Source of the DNA: Ptiloglossa arizonensis
Lineage: Eukaryota; Arthropoda; Insecta; Hymenoptera; Colletidae
Length of the DNA: 64,000 nucleotides
Direction: 5' to 3'
Assembly: GCF_051014685.1 (NCBI RefSeq)
Contig: NW_027478385.1
Span: 7,006,001 to 7,070,000, forward strand
Every line of letters begins with the position of its first letter. The first letter of the stretch is position 1. Of the stretch, positions 50,463 through 63,340 are shown one piece after another. A program made the translations under genes and the position numbers. Under the pieces are notes generated by a model, which saw nothing but the letters and a program-made list of their open reading frames with translations, did not search any database and had not been told where the DNA came from.

Positions 50463-53400
50463 TTTGGGTTAGTTCAATCCGTTCGCGAGATATGGGACTT
50501 TGAAGCTAAGAAATGGTTGACAAGACAACAAATTTTTCGCACTTCTGCTGCTCCAATCGCTTAACCAGAATGACCCAGGGGAAAAATACACGTACCGTTG
50601 TAATCGGGCGAGTTTCTACTTTCAAATGCAATAGGAATTTTGGGGTTAGGTCAATCCGTTCGCGAGATATGGGAGTTTGAAGCCAAGAAATGGTTGAGGA
50701 GGCAAAAAATTTTTCGCAATTCTGATGCTCCAAACGCTTAACCAGTATGGCCTAGTGAAAAAATACACGTACCGTTGTAATCGGGCGAGTTTCTACTTTC
50801 AGTTACAATAGGAATTTTTGGGTTAGTTCAATCCGTTCGCGAGATATGGGACTTTGAAGCTAAGAAATGGTTGACAAGACAACAAATTTTTCGCAATTCT
50901 GCTGCTCCAATCGCTTTACCAGAATGGCCTAGGGGAAAAATACACGTACCGTTGTAATCGGGCGAGTTTCTACTTTCAAAGGCAATAGGAATTTTTGTGT
51001 TATGTCAATCCGTTCGCGAGATATGGGAGTTTGAAGCTAAGAAATGCTTGAGAAGAGAACAAATTTTTCGCAATTCTGCTGCTCCAATCGCTTAACCAGA
51101 ATGGCCTAGTGAAAAAATACGCATACCGTTGTAATCGGGCGAGTTTCTACTTTCAGTTACAATAGGAATTTTTGGGTTAGTTCAATCCGTTCGCGAGATA
51201 TGGGACTTTGAAGCTAAGAAATGGTTGACAAGACAACAAATTTTTCGCACTTCTGCTGCTCCAATCGCTTAACCAGAATGACCCAGGGGAAAAATACACG
51301 TACCGTTGTAATCGGACGAGCTTCTACTTTCAAATGCAATAGGAATTTTTGGGTTAGGTCAATCCGTTCGCGAGATATGGGAGTTTGAAGCCAAGAAATG
51401 GTTGAGGAGGCAAAAAATTTTTCGCAATTCTGATGCTCCAAACGCTTAACCATTATGGCCTAGGGAAAAAATACACGTACCGTTGTAATCGGGCGAGTTT
51501 CTACTTTCAGTTACAATAGGAATTTTTGGGTTAGTTCAATCCGTTCGCGAGATATGGGACTTTGAAGCTAAGAAATGGTTGACAAGACAACAAATTTTTC
51601 GCAATTCTGCTGCTCCAATCGCTTTAGCAGAATGGCCTAGGGGAAAAATACACGTACCGTTGTAATCGGGCGAGTTTCTACTTTCAAAGGCAATAGGAAT
51701 TTTTGTGTTATGTCAATCCGTTCGCGAGATATGGGAGTTTGAAGCTAAGAAATGCTTGAGAAGAGAACAAATTTTTCGCACTTCTGCTGCTCCAAACGCT
51801 TAACCAGAATGGCGTAGGGAAAAAATACACACAGCGTTGTAATCCGGAGAGTTTCTACTTTCAGACGCAACAGGAATTTTTGGGTTAGGTCAATCCGTTC
51901 GCGAGATATGGGAGTTTGAAGCCAAGAAATGGTTGAGGAGGCAAAAAATTTTTCGCAATTCTGATGCTCCAAACGCTTAACCAGTATGGTCTAGGGAAAA
52001 AATACACGTACCGTTGTAATCGGGCGAGTTTCTACTTTCAGTTACAATAGGAATTTTTGGGTTAGGTCAATCCGTTCGCGAGATATGGGACTTTGAAGCT
52101 AAGAAATGGTTGACAAGACAACAAATTTTTCGCACTTCTGCTGCTCCAAACGCTTAACCAGAATGGCCTAGGGAAAAAATACACATACCGTTGTAATCGG
52201 GCGAGTTTCTACTTTCAGATGCAACAGGAATTTTTGGGCTAGGTCAATCCGTTCGCGAGATATGGTAGCTTGAGGCTAAGAAATGGTTGCGAAGACAACA
52301 AATTTTTCGCAATTCTGCTGCTCCAAACGCTTAACCAGAATGGCCCAGGGAAAAAAACACACATACCGTTGTAATCGGGCGAGTTTCTACTTTCAGTTAC
52401 AATAGGAATTTTTGGGTTAGGTCAATCCGTTCCCGAGATATGGGACTTTGAAGCAAAGAAATGGTTGACAAGACAACAAATTTTTCGCACTTCTGCTACT
52501 CCAATCGCTTAACCAGAATGGCCTAGGGGAAAAATACAGGTACCGTTGTAAACGGGCGAGTTTCTGCTTTCAAATGCAATAGGAATTTTTGGGTTAGGCC
52601 GATCCGGTCGCGAGATATGAGAGTTTGAACCTAAGAAATGGTTGAGAAGAGAACAAATTTTTCGCAATTCTGCTGCTCCAAACGCTTAACCAGAATGGCC
52701 TAGGGAAAAAATACACGTACCGTTGTAATCGGGCGAGTTTCTACTTTCAGTTACAATAGGAATTTTTGGGTTAGGTCAATCCGTTCGCGAGATATGGGAG
52801 TTTGAAGCTAAGAAATGGTTGAGAAGAGAACAAATTTTTCGCACTTCTGCTGCTCCAAACGCTTAACCAGTATGGCCTAGGGAAAAAATACACGTACCGT
52901 TGTAATCGGGCGAGTTTCTACTTTCAAATGCAATAGGAATTTTTGGGTTAGGTCAATCCGTTCGCGAGATATGGGAGTTTGAAGCCAAGAAATGGTTGAG
53001 GAGGCAAAAAATTTTTCGCAATTCTGATGCTCCAAACGCTTAACCATTATGGCCTAGGGAAAAAATACACGTACCGTTGTAATCGGGCGAGTTTCTACTT
53101 TCAGTTACAATAGGAATTTTTGGGTTAGTTCAATCCGTTCGCGAGATATGGGACTTTGAAGCTAAGAAATGGTTGACAAGACAACAAATTTTTCGCAATT
53201 CTGCTGCTCCAATCGCTTTAGCAGAATGGCCTAGGGGAAAAATACACGTACCGTTGTAATCGGGCGAGTTTCTACTTTCAAAGGCAATAGGAATTTTTGT
53301 GTTATGTCAATCCGTTCGCGAGATATGGGAGTTTGAAGCTAAGAAATGCTTGAGAAGAGAACAAATTTTTCGCACTTCTGCTGCTCCAAACGCTTAACCA

Positions 53401-55304
53401 GAATGGCGTAGGGAAAAAATACACACAGCGTTGTAATCCGGAGAGTTTCTACTTTCAGACGCAACAGGAATTTTTGGGTTAGGTCAATCCGTTCGCGAGA
53501 TATGGGAGTTTGAAGCCAAGAAATGGTTGAGGAGGCAAAAAATTTTTCGCAATTCTGATGCTCCAAACGCTTAACCAGTATGGTCTAGGGAAAAAATACA
53601 CGTACCGTTGTAATCGGGCGAGTTTCTACTTTCAGTTACAATAGGAATTTTTGGGTTAGGTCAATCCGTTCGCGAGATATGGGACTTTGAAGCTAAGAAA
53701 TGGTTGACAAGACAACAAATTTTTCGCACTTCTGCTGCTCCAAACGCTTAACCAGAATGGCCTAGGGAAAAAATACACATACCGTTGTAATCGGGCGAGT
53801 TTCTACTTTCAGATGCAACAGGAATTTTTGGGCTAGGTCAATCCGTTCGCGAGATATGGTAGCTTGAGGCTAAGAAATGGTTGCGAAGACAACAAATTTT
53901 TCGCAATTCTGCTGCTCCAAACGCTTAACCAGAATGGCCCAGGGAAAAAAACACACATACCGTTGTAATCGGGCGAGTTTCTACTTTCAGTTACAATAGG
54001 AATTTTTGGGTTAGGTCAATCCGTTCCCGAGATATGGGACTTTGAAGCAAAGAAATGGTTGACAAGACAACAAATTTTTCGCACTTCTGCTACTCCAATC
54101 GCTTAACCAGAATGGCCTAGGGGAAAAATACAGGTACCGTTGTAATCGGGCGAGTTTCTGCTTTCAAATGCAATAGGAATTTTTGGGTTAGGCCGATCCG
54201 GTCGCGAGATATGAGAGTTTGAACCTAAGAAATGGTTGAGAAGAGAACAAATTTTTCGCAATTCTGCTGCTCCAAACGCTTAACCAGAATGGCCTAGGGA
54301 AAAAATACACGTACCGTTGTAATCGGGCGAGTTTCTACTTTCAGTTACAATAGGAATTTTTGGGTTAGGTCAATCCGTTCGCGAGATATGGGAGTTTGAA
54401 GCTAAGAAATGGTTGAGAAGAGAACAAATTTTTCGCACTTCTGCTGCTCCAAACGCTTAACCAGTATGGCCTAGGGAAAAAATACACGTACCGTTGTAAT
54501 CGGGCGAGTTTCTACTTTCAAATGCAATAGGAATTTTTGGGTTAGGTCAATCCGTTCGCGAGATATGGGAGTTTGAAGCTAAGAAATGCTTGAGAAGAGA
54601 ACAAATTTTTCGCAATTCTGCTGCTCCAAACGCTTAACCAGAATGGCCTAGGGAAAAAATATGCGTACCGTTGTAATCGGGCGAGTTTCTACTTTCAGAT
54701 GCAACAGGAATTTTTGGGCTAGGTCAATCCGTTCGCGAGATATGGTAGCTTGAGGCTAAGAAATGGTTGCGAAGACAACAAATTTTTCGCACTTCTGCTG
54801 CTCCAAACGCTTAACCAGAATGGCCCAGGGAAAAAACACACATACCGTTGTAATCGGGCGAGTTTCTACTTTCAGTTACAATAGGAATTTTTGGGTTAGG
54901 TCAATCCGTTCCCGAGATATGGGACTTTGAAGCAAAGAAATGGTTGACAAGACAACAAATTTTTCGCACTTCTGCTACTCCAATCGCTTAACCAGAATGG
55001 CCTAGGGGAAAAATACAGGTACCGTTGTAATCGGGCGAGTTTCTGCTTTCAAATGCAATAGGAATTTTTGGGTTAGGCCGATCCGGTCGCGAGATATGAG
55101 AGTTTGAACCTAAGAAATGGTTGAGAAGAGAACAAATTTTTCGCAATTCTGCTGCTCCAAACGCTTAACCAGAATGGCCTAGGGAAAAAATACACGTACC
55201 GTTGTAATCGGGCGAGTTTCTACTTTGAGTTACAATAGGAATTTTTGGGTTCGGTCAATCCGTTCGCGAGATATGGGACTTTGAAGCTAAGAAATGGTTG
55301 AGAA
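50463..55304. repeat. 29-monomer HOR, copy 2, interrupted
   Basis: 50,463-52,984 follows 45,330-47,850. 54,579-55,304 resumes exactly where copy 1 left off (47,851 onward, through aaaaaatatgcgtacc and actttgagttac). The 1,594 bp between them is the nested duplication listed separately. The copy ends near 55,305, where gagaagacaac replaces gagaagagaac. Confidence 0.88.
51391..54578. repeat. Nested 9-monomer tandem duplication (1,594 bp, two copies)
   Basis: 51,391-52,984 is repeated at 52,985-54,578. Markers ccattatggcc (51,450 and 53,044), aatccggagag (51,841 and 53,435) and gggctaggtcaatcc (52,237 and 53,831) are each 1,594 bp apart. About 70 bp around 52,915-52,984 is identical in both parental monomers, so the crossover lies somewhere inside it. 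Confidence 0.9.
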
Positions 55305-55581
55305 GACAACAAATTTTTCGCAATTCTGCTGCTCCAAACGCTTAACCAGAATGGCCTAGGGAAAAAATACACATACCATTGTAATCGGGCGAGTTTCTAC
55401 CTTCAGTTACAATAGGAATTTTTGGGTTAGTTCAATCCGTTCGCGAGATATGGGACTTTGAAGCTAAGAAATGGTTGACAAGACAACAAATTTTTCGCAA
55501 TTCTGCTGCTCCAATCGCTTTACCAGAATGGCCTAGGGAAAAAATACGCATACCGTTGTAATCGGGCGAGTTTCTACTTTC
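55305..55581. repeat. Junction between 29-monomer HOR and third subfamily
   Basis: One to two monomers of mixed class, with cataccattgtaatcggg followed by taccttcagttacaatagg and cgctttaccagaatgg. This combination of variants was not seen elsewhere in the window, which suggests a recombination junction. Confidence 0.7.
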
Positions 55582-58500
55582 AGTTACAATAGGAATTTTT
55601 GGGTTAGACCAATCCGTTCGCGAGATATGAGAGTTTGAAGCTAAGAAATGGTTGAGAAGAGAACAAATTTTTCGCAATTCTGCTGCTCCAAACGCTTAAC
55701 CAGAATGGCCTAGGGAAAAAATACACAAACCGTTGTAATCGGGCGAGTTTCTACGTTCAGTTCCAATAGGAATTTTTGGGTTAGGTCAATCCGTTCGGGA
55801 GATATGGGAGTTTCAAGCCAAGAAATGGTTGAGAAGGCAAAAAATTTTTCGCAATTCTGCTGCTCCAAACGCTTAACCAGAATGGCCTAGGGAAAAAATA
55901 CGCATACCGTTGTAATCGGACGAGTTTCTACTTTCAGTTACAATAGGAATTTTTGGGTTAGGTCAATCCGTTCGCGAGGTATGGAACTTTGAAGCTAAGA
56001 AATGGTTGACAAGACAACAAATTTTTCGCAATTCTGCAGCTCCAATCGCTTAACCAGAATGGCCTAGGGGAAAAATACACGTACTTTTGTAATCGGGCGA
56101 GTTTCTACTTTCAAATGCAATAGCAATTTTTGGGTTAGGCCAATCCGTTCGCGAGATATAAGAGTTTGAAGCTAAGAAATGGTTGAGAAGAGAACAAATT
56201 TTTCGCAATTCTGCTGCTCCAAACGCTTAACCAGAATGGCCTAGGGAAAAAATATGCATACCGTTGTAATCGGGCGAGTTTCTACTTTCAGACGCAGCAG
56301 GAATTGTTGGGTTTGGTCAATCCGTTCGCGAGATATGGGACATTGAATCTAAGAAATGGTTGATAAGACAACAAATTTTTCGCAATTCTGCTGCTCCAAA
56401 CGCTTAACCAGAATGGCCTAGGGAAAAAACACGCATACTGTTGTAATCGGGCGAGTTTCTACTTTCAGTTACAATAGGAAATTTTGGGTTAGGTCAATCA
56501 GTTCGCGAGATATGGGACTTTGAAGCTAAGAAATGGTTGACAAGACAACAAATTTTTCGCACTCCTTCTGCTCCAATCGCTTAACCAGAATGGCCTAGGG
56601 GAAAAATACACGTACCGTTGTAATCGGGCGAGTTTCTACTTTCAAATGCAATAGGAATTTTTGGGTTAGGTCAATCCGTTCGCGAGATATGAGAGTTTGA
56701 AGCTAAGAATTGGTTGAGAAGACAACAAATTTTTCGCAATTCTGTTGCTCCAAACGCTTAACCAGAATGGCCTAGGGAAAAAAATCTGCATACCGTTATA
56801 ATTGGGCGAGTTTCTACTTTCAGACGCAACAGGAATTTTTGGGTTAGGACAATCCGTTCGCGAGATATGGAAGTTTGAAGCCATGAAATGGTTGAGAAGG
56901 CAAAAAATTTTGCGCAATTCTGCTGCTCCAAACGCTTAAACAGAATGGCCTAGGGAAAAAATACACATACCGTTGTAATCGGGCGAGCTTCTACTTTCAG
57001 ATGCAATAGGAATTTTTGGGTTTGGTCAATCCGTTCGCGAGATATGGGAGTTTGAAGCCAAGAAATGGTTGAGAAGGCAAAAAATTTTTGCGCAATTCTG
57101 CTGCTCTAAACGCTTAACCAGGATGGCCTAGGGTAAAAATACACACACCGTTGTAATCGGGCGAGTTTCTACTTTCAGATGCAATAGGAATTTTTGGGTT
57201 AGGTCAATCCGTTCGCGAGATATGGGAGTTTGAAGCCAAGAAATGGTAGAGAAGGCAAAAAATGTTTCACAATTCTGCTGCTCCAAACGCTTAACCAGAA
57301 TGGCGTAGCGAAAAAATACACATACCGTTGTAATCGGGCGAGTTTCTACTTTCAGATGCAATAGGAATTTTTGGGTTAGGTCATTCCGTTCGCGAGATAT
57401 GGGAGTTTGAAGACAAGAAATGGTTGAGAAGGCAAAAAATTTTTCGCAATTCTGCTGCTCCAAACGCTTAACAAGAATGGCCTAGGGAAAAAATATGCAT
57501 ACCGTTGTAATCGGGCGAGTTTCTACTTTCAGACGCAGCAGGAATTGTTGGGTTTGGTCAATCCGTTCGCGAGATATGGGACATTGAATCTAAGAAATGG
57601 TTGATAAGACAACAAATTTTTCGCAATTCTGCTGCTCCAAACGCTTAACCAGAATGGCCTAGGGAAAAAACACGCATACTGTTGTAATCGGGCGAGTTTC
57701 TACTTTCAGTTACAATAGGAACTTTTGGGTTAGGTCAATCCGTTCGCGAGATATGGGACTTTGAAGCTAAGAAATGGTTGAGAAGACAACAAATTTTTCG
57801 CAATTCTGCTGCTCCAAACGCTTAACCAGAAAGCCCTAGGGAAAAAATACGCATACTGTTGTAATCGGGCCAGTTTCTACTTTCAGTTACAATAGGAAAT
57901 TTTGGGTTAGGTCAATCAGTTCGCGAGATATGGGACTTTGAAGCTAAGAAATGGTTGACAAGACAACAAATTTTTCGCACTCCTTCTGCTCCAATCGCTT
58001 AACCAGAATGGCCTAGGGGAAAAATACACGTACCGTTGTAATCGGGCGAGTTTCTACTTTCAAATGCAATAGGAATTTTTGGGTTAGGTCAATCCGTTCG
58101 CGAGATATGAGAGTTTGAAGCTAAGAATTGGTTGAGAAGACAACAAATTTTTCGCAATTCTGTTGCTCCAAACGCTTAACCAGAATGGCCTAGGGAAAAA
58201 AATCTGCATACCGTTATAATTGGGCGAGTTTCTACTTTCAGACGCAACAGGAATTTTTGGGTTAGGACAATCCGTTCGCGAGATCTGGAAGTTTGAAGCC
58301 ATGAAATGGTTGAGAAGGCAAAAAATTTTGCGCAATTCTGCTGCTCCAAACGCTTAAACAGAATGGCCTAGGGAAAAAATACACATACCGTTGTAATCGG
58401 GCGAGCTTCTACTTTCAGATGCAATAGGAATTTTTGGGTTTGGTCAATCCTATCGCGAGATATGGGAGTTTGAAGCCAAGAAATGGTTGAGAAGGCAAAA

Positions 58501-59625
58501 AATTTTTGCGCAATTCTGCTGCTCTAAACGCTTAACCAGGATGGCCTAGGGTAAAAATACACACACCGTTGTAATCGGGCGAGTTTCTACTTTCAGATGC
58601 AATAGGAATTTTTGGGTTAGGTCAATCCGTTCGCGAGATATGGGAGTTTGAAGCCAAGAAATGGTAGAGAAGGCAAAAAATGTTTCACAATTCTGCTGCT
58701 CCAAACGCTTAACCAGAATGGCGTAGCGAGAAAATACACATACCGTTGTAATCGGGCGAGTTTCTACTTTCAGATGCAATAGGAATTTTTGGGTTAGGTC
58801 ATTCCGTTCGCGAGATATGGGAGTTTGAAGACAAGAAATGGTTGAGAAGGCAAAAAATTTTTCGCAATTCTGCTGCTCCAAACGCTTAACAAGAATGGCC
58901 TAGGGAAAAAATACACATACCGTTGTAATTGGGCGAGTTTCTACTTTCAGATGCAATAGGACTTTTTGAGTTATGTCAATCCGTTCGCGAGATATGGGAG
59001 TTTGAAGCCAAGAAATGGTTGAGAAGACAACAAATTTTTCGCAATTCTGCTGCTCGAAACGCTTAACCAGAATGGCCTAGGGAAAAAATACACATACCGT
59101 TGTAATCGGGCGAGTTTCTACTTTCAGTTACAATAGGAATTTTTGGGTTCGGTCAATCCGTTCGCGAGATATGGGACTTTGAAGCTAAGAAATGGTTGAC
59201 AAGACAACAAATTTTTCGCACTCCTTCTGCTCCAATCGCTTAACCAGAATGGCCTAGGGGAAAAATACACGTACCTTTGTAATCGGGCGTGTTTCTACTT
59301 TCAAATGCAATAGGAATTTTTGGGTTAGGTCTATCCGTTCGCGAGATATGAGAGTTTGAAGCTAATAAATGGTTGAGAAGACAACAAATTTTTCGCAATT
59401 CTGCTGCTCCAAACGCTTAACCAGAATGGCCTCGGGACAAAATACACATACCCTTGTAATCGGGCGAGTTTCTACTTTCAGTTACAATAGGAATTTTTGG
59501 GTTCGGTCAATCCGTTCGCGAGATATGGGACTTTGAAGCTAAGAAATGGTTGACAAGACAACAAATTTTTCGCACTTCTGCTGCTCCAATCGCTTAACCA
59601 GAATGCCCTAGGGGAAAAATACAGG
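55582..59625. repeat. Distinct satellite subfamily block, distal copy (expanded)
   Basis: Distal partner of 26,560-29,040. It has an extra monomer at about 56,205-56,400 (gggacattgaatctaag type) and an internal tandem duplication: 56,241-57,481 (seven monomers, 1,241 bp) is repeated as 57,482-58,899 (eight monomers, 1,418 bp). The added monomer carries agaaagccctaggg near 57,829. 58,898-59,625 then follows 28,281-29,010. Confidence 0.87.
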
Positions 59626-62600
59626 TACCGTTGTAATCGGGCGAGTTTCTGCTTTCAAATGCAATAGGAATTTTTGGGTTAGGCCGATCCGGTCGCGAGA
59701 TATGAGAGTTTGAACCTAAGAAATGGTTGAGAAGAGAACAAATTTTTCGCAATTCTGCTGCTCCAAACGCTTAACCAGAATGGCCTAGGGAAAAAATACA
59801 CATACCGTTGTAATCGGGCGAGTTTCTACTTTCAGATGCAATAGGAATTTTGGGTTAGGTCAATCCGTTCGCGAGATAAGGGAGTTTGAAGCCGAGAAAT
59901 GGTTGAGAAGGCAAAAAATTTTTCGCACTTCTGCTGCTCGAAACGCTTAACCAGAATGGCCTAGGGAAAAAATACACATACCGTTGTAATCGGGCGAGTT
60001 TCTGCTTTCAAATGCAATAGGAATTTTTGGGTTAGTTCAATCCGTTCGCGAGATATGGGACTTTGAAGCTAAGAAATGGTTGACAAGACAACAAATTTTT
60101 CGCACTTCTGCTGCTCCAATCGCTTAACCAGAATGACCCAGGGGAAAAATACACGTACCGTTGTAATCGGGCGAGTTTCTACTTTCAAATGCAATAGGAA
60201 TTTTTGTGTTAGGTCAATCCTTTCGCGAGATATGGGAGTTTGAAGCCAAGAAATGGTTGAGGAGGCAAAAAATTTTTCGCAATTCTGATGCTCCAAACGC
60301 TTAACCAGTATGGCCTAGGGAAAAAATACACGTACCGTTGTAATCGGGCGAGTTTCTACTTTCAGTTACAATAGGAATTTTTGGGTTAGACCAATCCGTT
60401 CGCGAGATATGAGAGTTTGAAGCTAAGAAATGGTTGAGAAGAGAACAAATTTTTCGCAATTCTGCTGCTCCAAACGCTTAACCAGAATGGCCTAGGGAAA
60501 AAATATGCATACCGTTGTAATCGGGCGAGTTTCTACTTTCAGTTACAATAGGAACTCTTGGGTTAGGTCAATCCGTTCGCGAGATATGGGACTTTGAAGC
60601 TAAGAAATGGTTGAGAAGACAACAAATTTTTCGCAATTCTGCTGCTCCAAACGCTTAACCAGAAAGCCCTAGGGAAAAAATACGCATACTGTTGTAATCG
60701 GGCGAGTTTCTACTTTCAGTTTCAATAGGAAATTTTGGGTTAGGTCAATCAGTTCGCGAGATATGGGACTTTGAAGCTAAGAAATGGTTGACAAGACAAC
60801 AAATTTTTCGCACTCCTTCTGCTCCAATCGCTTAACCAGAATGGCCTAGGGGAAAAATACACGTACCGTTGTAATCGGGCGAGTTTCTACTTTCAAATGC
60901 AATAGGAATTTTTGGGTTAGGTCAATCCGTTCGCGAGATATGGGAGTTTGAAGCCAAGAAATGGTAGAGAAGGCAAAAAATGTTTCACAATTCTGCTGCT
61001 CCAAACGCTTAACCAGAATGGCGTAGCGAAAAAATACACATACCGTTGTAATCGGGCGAGTTTCTACTTTCAGATGCAATAGGAATTTTTGGGTTAGGTC
61101 ATTCCGTTCGCGAGATATGGGAGTTTGAAGACAAGAAATGGTTGAGAAGGCAAAAAATTTTTCGCAATTCTGCTGCTCCAAACGCTTAACAAGAATGGCC
61201 TAGGGAAAAAATATGCATACCGTTGTAATCGGGCGAGTTTCTACTTTCAGTTACAATAGGAACTTTTGGGTTAGGTCAATCCGTTCGCGAGATATGGGAC
61301 TTTGAAGCTAAGAAATGGTTGAGAAGACAACAAATTTTTCGCAATTCTGCTGCTCCAAACGCTTAACCAGAAAGCCCTAGGGAAAAAATACGCATACTGT
61401 TGTAATCGGGCCAGTTTCTACTTTCAGTTACAATAGGAAATTTTGGGTTAGGTCAATCAGTTCGCGAGATATGGGACTTTGAAGCTAAGAAATGGTTGAC
61501 AAGACAACAAATTTTTCGCACTCCTTCTGCTCCAATCGCTTAACCAGAATGGCCTAGGGGAAAAATACACGTACCGTTGTAATCGGGCGAGTTTCTACTT
61601 TCAAATGCAATAGGAATTTTTGGGTTAGGTCAATCCGTTCGCGAGATATGAGAGTTTGAAGCTAAGAATTGGTTGAGAAGACAACAAATTTTTCGCAATT
61701 CTGTTGCTCCAAACGCTTAACCAGAATGGCCTAGGGAAAAAAATCTGCATACCGTTATAATTGGGCGAGTTTCTACTTTCAGACGCAACAGGAATTTTTG
61801 GGTTAGGACAATCCGTTCGCGAGATATGGAAGTTTGAAGCCATGAAATGGTTGAGAAGGCAAAAAATTTTGCGCAATTCTGCTGCTCCAAACGCTTAAAC
61901 AGAATGGCCTAGGGAAAAAATACACATACCGTTGTAATCGGGCGAGCTTCTACTTTCAGATGCAATAGGAATTTTTGGGTTTGGTCAATCCGTTCGCGAG
62001 ATATGGGAGTTTGAAGCCAAGAAATGGTTGAGAAGGCAAAAAATTTTTGCGCAATTCTGCTGCTCTAAACGCTTAACCAGGATGGCCTAGGGTAAAAATA
62101 CACACACCGTTGTAATCGGGCGAGTTTCTACTTTCAGATGCAATAGGAATTTTTGGGTTAGGTCAATCCGTTCGCGAGATATGGGAGTTTGAAGCCAAGA
62201 AATGGTAGAGAAGGCAAAAAATGTTTCACAATTCTGCTGCTCCAAACGCTTAACCAGAATGGCGTAGCGAAAAAATACACGTACCGTTGTAATCGGTCGA
62301 GTTTCTACTTTCAGATGCAATAGGAATTTTTGGGTTAGGTCATTCCGTTCGCGAGATATGGGAGTTTGAAGACAAGAAATGGTTGAGAAGGCAAAAAATT
62401 TTTCGCAATTCTGCTGCTCCAAACGCTTAACAAGAATGGCCTAGGGAAAAAATACACATACCGTTGTAATTGGGCGAGTTTCTACTTTCAGATGCAATAG
62501 GACTTTTTGAGTTATGTCAATCCGTTCGCGAGATATGGGAGTTTGAAGCCAAGAAATGGTTGAGAAGACAACAAATTTTTCGCAATTCTGCTGCTCGAAA

Positions 62601-63340
62601 CGCTTAACCAGAATGGCCTAGGGAAAAAATACACATACCGTTGTAATCGGGCGAGTTTCTACTTTCAGTTACAATAGGAATTTTTGGGTTCGGTCAATCC
62701 GTTCGCGAGATATGGGACTTTGAAGCTAAGAAATGGTTGACAAGACAACAAATTTTTCGCACTCCTTCTGCTCCAATCGCTTAACCAGAATGGCCTAGGG
62801 GAAAAATACACGTACCTTTGTAATCGGGCGTGTTTCTACTTTCAAATGCAATAGGAATTTTTGGGTTAGGTCTATCCGTTCGCGAGATATGAGAGTTTGA
62901 AGCTAATAAATGGTTGAGAAGACAACAAATTTTTCGCAATTCTGCTGCTCCAAACGCTTAACCAGAATGGCCTCGGGACAAAATACACATACCGTTGTAA
63001 TCGGGCGAGTTTCTACTTTCAGTTACAATAGGAATTTTTGGGTTCGGTCAATCCGTTCGCGAGATATGGGACTTTGAAGCTAAGAAATGGTTGACAAGAC
63101 AACAAATTTTTCGCACTTCTGCTGCTCCAATCGCTTAACCAGAATGCCCTAGGGGAAAAATACAGGTACCGTTGTAATCGGGCGAGTTTCTGCTTTCAAA
63201 TGCAATAGGAATTTTTGGGTTAGGCCGATCCGGTCGCGAGATATGAGAGTTTGAACCTAAGAAATGGTTGAGAAGAGAACAAATTTTTCGCAATTCTGCT
63301 GCTCCAAACGCTTAACCAGAATGGCCTAGGGAAAAAATAC
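57720..63340. repeat. 20-monomer HOR of the third subfamily (3,541 bp)
   Basis: 57,720-59,800 recurs at 61,261-63,340 at a constant offset of 3,541 bp. Examples are the ttctaccg-free ggaacttttgggttagg monomer (57,718 and 61,259), ccatgaaatggttgag (58,299 and 61,840), ctcgggacaaaatac (59,431 and 62,972) and agaatgccctaggggaaa (59,602 and 63,143). Between the copies, 59,801-61,260 contains gataaggga, gacccagggg and ttagaccaatcc monomers from other HORs, and 60,846-61,200 repeats 57,128-57,480. Confidence 0.87.
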
